A stretch of DNA of 64,000 nt from Tenodera sinensis (taxonomy: Eukaryota > Arthropoda > Insecta > Mantodea > Mantidae): contig CM060964.1 of assembly GCA_030765045.1 (NCBI GenBank), forward strand, positions 170,446,219 through 170,510,218, given 5' to 3'. The notes beneath the pieces are model-generated. The model was not told where the DNA came from and searched no databases. It worked only from the letters and a program-made list of their open reading frames with translations. Position numbers and translations under genes: made by a program. This document shows, one piece after another, positions 56,874 to 64,000 of the stretch (position 1 is its first letter; each line of letters begins with the position of its first letter).

Positions 56874-57677
56874 CCCTTCCCAGGCGAAATGCGCATATAT
56901 TCGCGACACATGGTTATGCGTCAGCTTCGCACAAATTCTTTTTATACGTTCGCGTAAGCTATCGTAGTTGGCCTTTACTTCATGTAGATGGTCAACAGAT
57001 GTCATTAGATGAATTTAAGTGCGCGTCTGTGCTTAGGTTTGTGTTTTGTTAGTTGCTACAGAATAATACGTCCTGAGCGGGTAATTTTCTGTGTTGTGTT
57101 TCATTATTTTGCTCGTTTTGGTTTGATTTGGAGCATGGCGCATAAGAGACTGTATGGGGAGGATGAAATAAGGGCTTGTATAGAATCTGTGCTCAATGAA
57201 ACAGATGAAAGTGACTTTAGTGCATGGGAAAGTGATGAAAATGAAAGTCCTGCAAGTGTGCGCAACAGTGACCTATGTAGCAGCAGGTGTTAGGAAAGAA
57301 ACAATATATTTTTGTGAAACATATGATCTGAAACCTTACTTACATCTCGATAACTGCTTTGGAGCATACCATACACAAAAAGACTTCAGTGTCACCCAAT
57401 AAGATGTCTAGGAACTGATGTTGCACTCTGCCCTGTAGATATGGCAAAGTTGCAGTTGTTCTGGCACATATGCCACTTTTCATTTAAATAAGTGTAGCCT
57501 CAAAAGAAAATACCTCTAATAAAAAACAATGTTATGACTTAATGATCATTTATGTGCTTGGTTATACGTTTTCAATGATTTAGTACACAAAATAGTATCA
57601 TATGTGCCTTATTTTGAATAATATTCATGTTTTAAAATACTTGAGAAAGCTAGGAAAATAATTACGCCCAGGAAGGG
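56874..57677 (+). mobile_element. piggyBac-type element, internally deleted
   Basis: The ends CCCTTCCCAGGCG and (reverse complement of right) CCCTTCCTGGGCG are inverted. The target is TTAA on the right (57678-57681) and the decayed TGAA on the left. Inside, a frame from the ATG at 57135 encodes MAHKRLYGEDEIRACIESVL and NETDESDFSAWESDENE, an acidic N terminus like those of piggyBac transposases. In another frame RKETIYFCETYDLKPYLHLD and NCFGAYHTQKDF follows, the C-terminal Cys-rich end (YFCE-x-C...PCF-x-x-YHT). The catalytic core of over 400 codons between them is deleted. The 804-bp copy is non-autonomous. Confidence 0.85.
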
Positions 57678-57798
57678 TTAAGGCAAGTGTTGGATACTAT
57701 CCTAGTGAGGTGCTAAAAATGTATGGACAATTACGGTGGCCAGTTTCAGTATCTCCTTTCATAAAGATGCTAAGTAAAGCCTTTAAAAGTAGTTTTAA

Positions 57799-58301
57799 CC
57801 CTTTCAGTCCCGATGTCCATTATAATGGACATAGGCATTTTTTGCCTACTTGTAATACTTTTAACGGTTTTTTCTGCTATATTCTTGTTATACTGTTCGT
57901 CGCCAATTAAACCTATGTAAAAAAATGTTCTGAATTGTACAAAATTATTTATTTTTTACAATTTACATTGTAGTGTTTTTTTTTTTTTTTTTAAAGAAAA
58001 GAAGCAAAATCCATGCAACCGCAGTCAAATGATACCCCGTCGTCATCCACGCGTGACATCACACCGATTATTTTACGTGGGCCCTCCCCATCCTTTACCA
58101 CAGGCACATTTGACTGCGGTTGCCGAGACTTGAACTCACGACCTCAGGCTTTGAGTGCATGGCCAGTGCACTACGTGTTGCCTTAACGATCATGGCTATC
58201 CAAGCCAGCAAGCTGAAGGTGTCCCAGACTGCCTAATCTAAACTGGTTTCGAATTAGAGGAAGAACGGCATAAGTAGCAAAATAATTCGGGTCTGAAAGG
58301 G
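57799..58301. mobile_element. piggyBac-type MITE with SINE E inside
   Basis: The ends CCCTTTCAGTCCCGA and (reverse complement of right) CCCTTTCAGACCCGA are inverted. Both are flanked by TTAA (57795-57798 and 58302-58305), the piggyBac target. Total length is 503 bp, about 275 bp without the SINE. No coding sequence is present. A small internal palindrome GTCCATTATAATGGAC follows the left end. It lies only 117 bp from the piggyBac at 56874-57677 but has different ends, so it is a separate family. Confidence 0.85.
57978..58205 (-). mobile_element. SINE family E (tRNA-derived)
   Basis: On the minus strand: AAGGCAACACGTAGTGCACT, then GGCCATGCACTC and GGTCGTGAGTTCAAGTCTCG (B box GAGTTCAAGTCTC). 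The body has CAACCGCAGTCAAATGTGCC and, near the end, CATTTGACTGCGGTTGCATG, an internal inverted repeat. An A-rich tail follows (T run at 57979-57991 on the plus strand). It sits within the piggyBac-type MITE. Target duplication is not clear. Confidence 0.75.
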
Positions 58302-58305
58302 TTAA

Positions 58306-59607
58306 AACTGTTGTATTGTTTCATCCGCACCTTTCTGTGATAGTGACAGATGGCGAGTGATGAGAATGCAGACAGGCAAAACACTATGCAGTTCATAAGT
58401 TTTGTGTTCTCCTGTTGTAATTCCAGATCCAACATGCCAGGTGTCGATAGAGGAGTGTTTTGCAAATTTATTCATTCTAATTGGAGAGTACAATTCACTT
58501 CTGATGACTGAATGGAAAAGGTATTGCTGAAAAGTTGCCATTCATAATCAATGGAATCTAGATCCCCAAATGTCACATCAGATGTGAAGATTTTTTGTTA
58601 ATGAGTTGTATTTCATGTTTAGTGTACTATCTGTTCATTAGTACTAAGTGCATACTTTAAAGTGATCTCCCTGTTGAATTTAACAACCCCACAGTGTAAG
58701 TTTGGCAATGAACGTTTTCACATTATCTAATAGATGAACAAGAAGTATATATTTCCTTGTAAACTGAGGTTCAGATCATTCACATGCAAAGTTCGGTCTA
58801 CCAAAAACATCACATATACAGAAATTTTCAGTTGTTGCATTTTCATAAATTCATAAATTTCTTTGTGCAAGTCAAAAAAGTATTTCAGCATATTGCCTCG
58901 ACTAAGTCATCTCACATGGCTTTATTATGACTCACTACAGTTAGGATAATCAGGGCCAGCATTCGGAAGAAATGCTTGGAAAATCCTGTGAAGAGGCCCG
59001 GAAATGGGGCACTGTTTGAACAACTACTAACATTTTTTTATGGTGACAGATGGTGCTCAGAGTGCCTTGCAGTAAATAATGCAGTGGATCGCTAAAACAC
59101 CCAAAAGCAATCCTTTATTTATTAAGTGTTTTTTTAATTTACTGAAATCTCCTCCATCAGCTGGAACAGAGCCCAAATTTTCCAATGGAGATTCAAATTT
59201 GTTAATTATGTTTAGGCATCCTTCAAAATGATTTTCTCCATTTGAACAATTGTTCAAAGATGCTATATCTAGGAAGTCTCCAAAGATATTAGAACCAGAA
59301 TAAATTCCCATTGTGAAAATGGGCAGATATCAATCTGTGGTTTCATGCAGACCTAAAGAATAAAGCTTTAAAGCTTTAAGTTTAGATGATAATTGCTCCT
59401 CCAGACATTAGTAGAGAAAAGATACTAGGCACTTAAGAAGTCCTAATAGGCAGGCAAAAAGGTAGTTAAAAATGTAAAAATAAGCAAAATAGGCACTAAA
59501 ACCATGAAACGAGGTGCTAAAATCTTTACAGCTATATGGAAAAACAGACAGTAGAAAGGAAAAATGAACACTATTTGGATTTCTCTTGTACCAATCCCCA
59601 GGGGCCT
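58306..59607. other. Unassigned sequence
   Basis: No family recognised; frames at 58302-58541 and 59057-59311 (minus) have no known resemblance. Confidence 0.4.
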
Positions 59608-60089
59608 AGTATGGAGGTACAGGTCTTGGCGCACCCTGGTTCCCGAGCCGCCCATTGTCATCATCCCCTCGCCTCTGGTCTAGCCACAATTATTTTTTCA
59701 CTTAGTTGAGTCTCTTCCTCTTCTAGGTTTTATTGTTATACGTATGTTAAGTTTTAGAGTTATGAACTCCTGTCTCACCAACGGGGATCTATCCTATTTC
59801 CGTGGTTCCTGTCCCATGGCTTAGGCGCAGCTTTCAACTTGTGTGCTCTTTGGAGGCTCAGGCGTGAAGATGGAGAGAACCCTCCTCACTACCCCTTTTG
59901 TGCGACACTAGGTGCAGAGCCATTCCATTGTCGTGTACACCCATGTAGCTCCTTAGGGGCCGGGTCCCCATGGGTATCTTGGCAGCAGATCGTTGCTGGG
60001 GTGTGCACGGGGACCAGATGTGTTATCGCTGTCTGGGGTCCTATATAGTTAACCTTAAGTCCCCTGAATCCACGCTGGCTCTGTTTTAA

Positions 60090-61073
60090 TAATGCAGATG
60101 ACCAGTGACAAGAAGACACTAGCTGACTTGAGCCCCTTTAATATTAAAACAGAAGTAGATAGAATCTGTGGCTGGTCCAGTAAAAAATTTCACACAACGT
60201 AGGGACGGCAGCTTGCTAATAGAGGTCGCTCAAGACACCCAGACTGGTGAACTCCTAAAAGCCAGTCTTCTGGATTCTTACCCTGTAAAAGTAAAAATAC
60301 ACAAAACCTTATATACTGTTTGTGGTGCAGATTCTACCTCCAGTCTGGATGATCGTTCTAATGAGGACATAGTTAACTGCCTTTTCGACCAAGGTGTTAT
60401 TGCTGCATACCATTAGTCGGGAAGGAGGACATCCAGCCGCCCCCCTTAAGTATGGTTTTCTTAACGTTTGAATGTACGACTCTGCCACAATACATCTTCT
60501 GTGGGTATGAATGTGCAACCATATGTCCCGAACCCCTAGCATTGTTTTGGCTGCCAGAAGTTCGGGCATGTGCAGCAGTGATAGACCAGTACACCAGTTT
60601 GTCCTCGCTGTGGTCCAAATGCTTTCAATGGCCCCCTGTGCGACCAGGGCTCCACCTGTGTCAACTGTGGAGGTTCACACCCTTCGAACTCGCGTGATTG
60701 CCCCCGCATTTTAGTGGAGAAGGCAATCCAGGAGCTTCAGATTAAGGAACTACTGACTTTTGTAGACATACAAAAATGGTACCAGGAACTTCATCCTACC
60801 ACCACCTTGAAGTTTTCTACAGCTGTCCGCCAGGCTGTTCCGAAACAGGATGCTGTCATACAAACGTGCTCCAGTTCGCTCTCATGGGTTTCCGTGGGAG
60901 TCCAAACTGACTCACTTGACGAGCATGTTTCTATCCAACCTACAGTTCGATCTCAGACTACCATCCAGACACCACCTCTGCAGAAGTCGACTAGCTTGAG
61001 ACATCTTCATTGCCTGTTAAACGCCATTGTTCCAGGCATAAACCTTGGGCCAGTGGTTGCACGTCCTCTGTGA
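60090..61073 (+). pseudogene. LINE ORF1 (Gag-like, zinc knuckles), broken
   Basis: A start at about 60096 (MTSDKKTLADLSPFNIKTEV) is followed by a frameshift, then FTQRRDGSLLIEVAQDTQTG and LLDSYPVKVKIHKTL, the pattern of insect LINE ORF1 proteins (RDGSLL-x-EV...YPV-x-V-x-PHKTLN). Zinc knuckles appear in other frames: CFGCQKFGHVQQ and, after CPRCGPNAFNGPLC, CVNCGGSHPSNSRDCP-like sequence at about 60655-60705. A distal segment (60714-61073) continues as EKAIQELQIKELLTFVDIQK. Several frameshifts. Confidence 0.7.
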
Positions 61074-61214
61074 AGTCCTGCACCCGCTCAGCGAGCTGCA
61101 GGGGTTCTTCAGACTCCCACACATTGGAGGAGTGGCCTATGGAGGACCTCACATTATTGGTCCAAAGTGTGTGAAGGTGAACAAAAAAATGACTAACCAC
61201 TAATTTGTTTTAGT

Positions 61215-62344
61215 GTGGAAATAATCCAGTGGAATATTAATGAGTTCTGGACCAGGGCTCTGGAAATACAGCACTTAGTTTCCCAACGATCACCTTCCAT
61301 CGACTGTCTACAAGAAACCCATTTGCAGCCTAATCACAGTTTACATGTACGTGATTTTTCGGCATTTAGACATGACTCTGCAGCTGATTGGCGAGCAAGC
61401 GGTGGTGTTGCGATGCATTGTGGCACATACCATCCCTGCCCCCAGCATACCGGCTTAACATGCTGTTGCAAGCTGTGGTGTACAGCTGCAATGCCTATGC
61501 TTCTGTATTTGCAATGTCTATCTGCCACTGATCAGTGTTGTACAAGAACACATCTTCAGGCTCTTTTGACTCTGATTTCACCACCGCTCATTTTTCTAGG
61601 TGATCTGAATTCCAAAAATACCCTTTAGGGTTTCGACACTTGCGATGCTTGTGTGTGCCTTACAGCAGAGGTTTGTGATATGTTCGGCTTGCTTTGCTAA
61701 ATGCTGGTGTCCCTACATTCCTATCCACTTATGGCACACATTCAGCCCTAGACGTTGCTTTCTGTAGCCCAGCATTAGGTCTGCTGCTTGATAAGTTGGT
61801 GCTTTCTGAACTATTTGGCAGTGATCATTACTCCATTAATATTCACCTCTACCATTTCCATACTGTGCTAACACAACATCCTCACTGGATTATTTCCAAT
61901 GCTGATTGGGGGAAATTTTGCTCCCCCGTTCATCTCACCGACAATCTCTTCACTACCACTGACGACATGGTAGAATATGTTACATGTACTATCTTGCTCA
62001 CAGCAGATTCCAGCATACCTTGTGGATCAACTACACCACAACACTTTCATGTACCTTGGTCGTCTGAGGAATGTTGTTTGGCTATTGAAGTATGCAAACA
62101 TGCTCTGCATCTTAGTTTACATCCTACCGAAGAGAACTTTATAGCTTTTCATCGTTCTCGTGCCAGAGCACGTTTTGTTCTTCCGAGTGCAAAGCGCAGA
62201 TCCTGGGAAACCTATGTCTGTTCTCTTTCCCATCGCACTTCAGCACAATGGGTGTGGACTGCTGTGAGGTGTATGTACGGCAAGTGTCGCTGGACGTTAA
62301 TTCCCATTCTTGCCGTACAGGGCTCCACTTACTCCTGTGAGTAG
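61215..62344 (+). pseudogene. LINE ORF2 apurinic-type endonuclease domain, broken
   Basis: IIQWNINEFWTRALEIQHLV (start motif QWN-x-N), CLQETHLQPN (catalytic Glu), GGVAM, then FLGDLNSKN (GDLN). After a break come TYGTHSALDVAFCSPAL and LFGSDHYSINIHL, the SDH motif. These are the standard steps of a LINE endonuclease. A stop after NSKNTL and frameshifts disrupt it. Confidence 0.8.
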
Positions 62345-62989
62345 GATATCGCTGGGGCCAGTGCCGACTCTTTCACTGCTGATAGCCAAACCTAAAGTTG
62401 TAGTACTGCCTTTCTACACATCAAGGAATCTGCGGAGGGGATACTCCTTGATTTTAACAGTGACTGTAGTGAACCATACAATGCCCCTTTTACCGAAGTG
62501 GAACTGGCACATGCTTTGTCTGTCCCAAAGGGCTCCTCTCCTGGTCCAGATCACATCCACTGAAGAATGTTGCTTCATTTTACACCTACAGCTCTCTCCT
62601 TCCTGCTGAGCATTTACAACCATATCTGGCTTCAAGTTTTCCTGGCACAAGGGTATTGTCATCCCCATCCCTCAGCCCGGAAAGTGCTGGACACTTCCCT
62701 CTACCTACCATCCTATTTCCCTGATCAGTGTTGTTTGTAAGACCTTCGAACGTATGATTAACTCTCACTAGTGTGGTGGCTGGAGAGGAATAACCTGCTG
62801 AGCAATGTTCAGTGTTGTTTTCGACATTGCCATCTTTCCAGTGTCTACAATCTGGCACATATGCCTTTCTCTTGTAGCAGCATGTTGTGGGTGTCTTCTT
62901 TGATCTGCAGAAGGCCTACGACACCGCCTGGCACTATGGTATCCTACGTACTCTGCATGGCTATGGTTTACATGATTTTGTGGGTTTAA

Positions 62990-64000
62990 GCGTGCTCAAC
63001 TTCTAGGTCATCAGCACTCTTAAAAGATTCATGGCAATAGCCAGATATAAATTTCACTCAAAAATACAAATACTAGTAAAAAGGAAAATATATACATCAA
63101 TGTAAAAAACGGTGGCAATAGCCAGATACAATACAAGGTAATAGATATGTCAAAAAACATAAAGATCTAAAATTCTAAATCCTCAAATTAATATTACAAT
63201 CCGCTAAGAACTTAAAATCTCTTATCAGCCGCTGTTTTGTCGTCCGCTAAGACCTCTGCAAGCCTGGCAGGCAGGTGCAGAGAACCTCGAAGGTGTGATA
63301 ATGAAGTCTAGCAGCACGTGATGGACTGACACAAGGTTGTCACACAGCAGACATAGAGGGGCAGGGTCCCTTTTAAATAGGTAACCATGCGAAAAATTGC
63401 AGTGCCCTATTCTTAGTCGAGCCAAACTAACCTACTCCCGGTGAGATGTGTGACAGGAAGTTACCCAGTTTATCGGAAGTTCTTTCACTTCTCTAAGCTT
63501 ATTACTGTGGAGAGCTGACCACTCTTCGTGCCAGGACGACAGCACTGCTCTCCGCAATTCGAGCCTCAAGTCTTCTGAAGTAATACGTGAAATGGTAATA
63601 CTGGGTTCTGTAGTTGCCGTCCTTTCTGCCAAATCTGCCATTTCATTCCCCGGCAAGCCTACGTGACCAGGAATCAATGCACACACCATATCAATGCCAG
63701 AAGCGTGTAAAACATGGAGGGCATCCTGAATACGTTGTACAATAGGGTGGGTGTTGTACATTTCACAAAGGCTCTGAAGTGCACTAAGAGAATTGCTCAA
63801 AATTAGTCAGTTACCTACAAAACGGCTCTATAAATTGCATAAAGCTTTGCAGTAAAAATAGAAGTGCTATTTGGAAAACCGAATGTATGTGGTTCGGTTC
63901 CATAAACATAAGCACATCCAACACCGTTGGTGCTCTTTGACCCATCGGTGGTAATACATGGACAGTCAGTGTAGCCTGACAAAGATTCTAAAAAAACACG
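62990..64000 (-). mobile_element. Second LINE, 3' part: RNase H, Cys/His end and 3' UTR; continues beyond the window
   Basis: On the minus strand, 63800-63432 encodes MSNSLSALQSL, ALIPGHVGLPGNEMADLAER (RNase H with Glu and Asp of GNEMAD; the DS-x-SAL Asp is Asn). Then come LARLRIGHCNFSHGYLFKRD, PLCLLCDNLVSVHHVLLDF, the usual C-terminal HGY...C-x2-C...H pattern. The 3' UTR carries GGCAATAGCCAGATA twice (about 63033 and 63109). It ends, on the minus strand, AGTGCTGATGACCTAGAAGT and TGAGCACGCTTAAACCCAC at 62990. It is inserted in the plus-strand LINE. The 5' remainder lies past 64000. Confidence 0.85.

Larger units (their letters stand above)
59608..62989 (+). mobile_element. LINE with ORF1, endonuclease and partial RT (RNase-H-type clade), truncated by a second LINE
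   Basis: The 5' end GGCCTAGTATGGAGGTACAG shares its head with the short element at 25895. ORF1 and ORF2 domains follow in order (separate entries). RT begins EVELAHALSVPKG and SSPGPDHIH at about 62495 and stops at QKAYDTAWHYGILRTLHGYG in motif A, where the minus-strand LINE begins. Stops and frameshifts are scattered through all parts. The length and the near-complete 5' end mean this was close to full-length before the second insertion. Confidence 0.85.

Noticed and set aside
58021..58150. Inverted AACCGCAGTCAAATG pair as terminal repeats of a separate transposon
   Set aside because: The pair lies inside a tRNA-derived SINE (B box adjacent to one arm), so it is part of the SINE body.
55013..64000. 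Search by eye for the MYST-domain exons of KAT6
   Set aside because: No sequence encoding IEFGKYEI-, LCEFCLKY- or acetyl-CoA-site-like motifs was seen. They are presumably beyond the window.
1..64000. CRISPR array, bacterial operon or phage island
   Set aside because: There are no spaced direct repeats with unique spacers, no dense co-oriented genes and no prokaryotic signals. Splice sites and SINEs show a eukaryotic genome.

Overview
This window looks like about 64 kb of a large, repeat-rich arthropod genome, most likely an insect with long introns; a polyneopteran is my guess. The evidence is Tc1/mariner, pogo/Tigger, piggyBac and hAT transposons, several non-LTR (LINE) families, Penelope-like elements (PLEs), a Ty3/Gypsy element, five or more tRNA-derived SINE families and long simple-sequence tracts. 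There are no operons, Shine-Dalgarno sites or CRISPR arrays. I see no intact tRNA or rRNA gene.

The only convincing host gene is on the + strand. A 1958-bp internal exon (17093-19050) and a 92-bp exon (54921-55012) have good splice signals, compatible phase and recognisable sequence from the segment just before the MYST acetyltransferase domain of KAT6 (MOZ/MORF; Drosophila enok). The intron between them is 35,870 bp. The upstream exons (PHD fingers) and downstream exons (MYST domain) are not recognisable here, so the gene probably runs through the window on both sides and nearly everything else is intronic.

Layout. 1-17 kb holds a PLE relic whose GIY-YIG core has become a 72-bp minisatellite, a mariner with a SINE inside, a small TA-flanked MITE, a second Tc1/mariner-like transposon with a SINE inside, two more PLE relics, a LINE 3' half and a Tigger element. 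17.1-19.05 kb is the large exon. 19-55 kb, the giant intron, holds microsatellites, SINEs, hAT and mariner relics, a 2-kb CA-rich tract, a 1.1-kb CCTT-rich tract, several inverted-repeat elements, a full-length dead mariner, and a three-level nest in which a minus-strand LINE is split at its YADD motif by a TA-flanked element that is itself split by a complete Gypsy element (43158-47575). A head-to-head PLE pair lies about 320 bp before the small exon. 55-64 kb holds an internally deleted piggyBac, a piggyBac-type MITE with a SINE inside, and a nearly full-length LINE truncated by a second, opposite-strand LINE that runs off the window.

Most mobile elements are broken by stops, frameshifts or lost catalytic residues. 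The Gypsy copy is the youngest-looking: its LTRs differ at 3 of 151 positions. Family calls rest on motif recognition by eye, and no search or alignment software was run.
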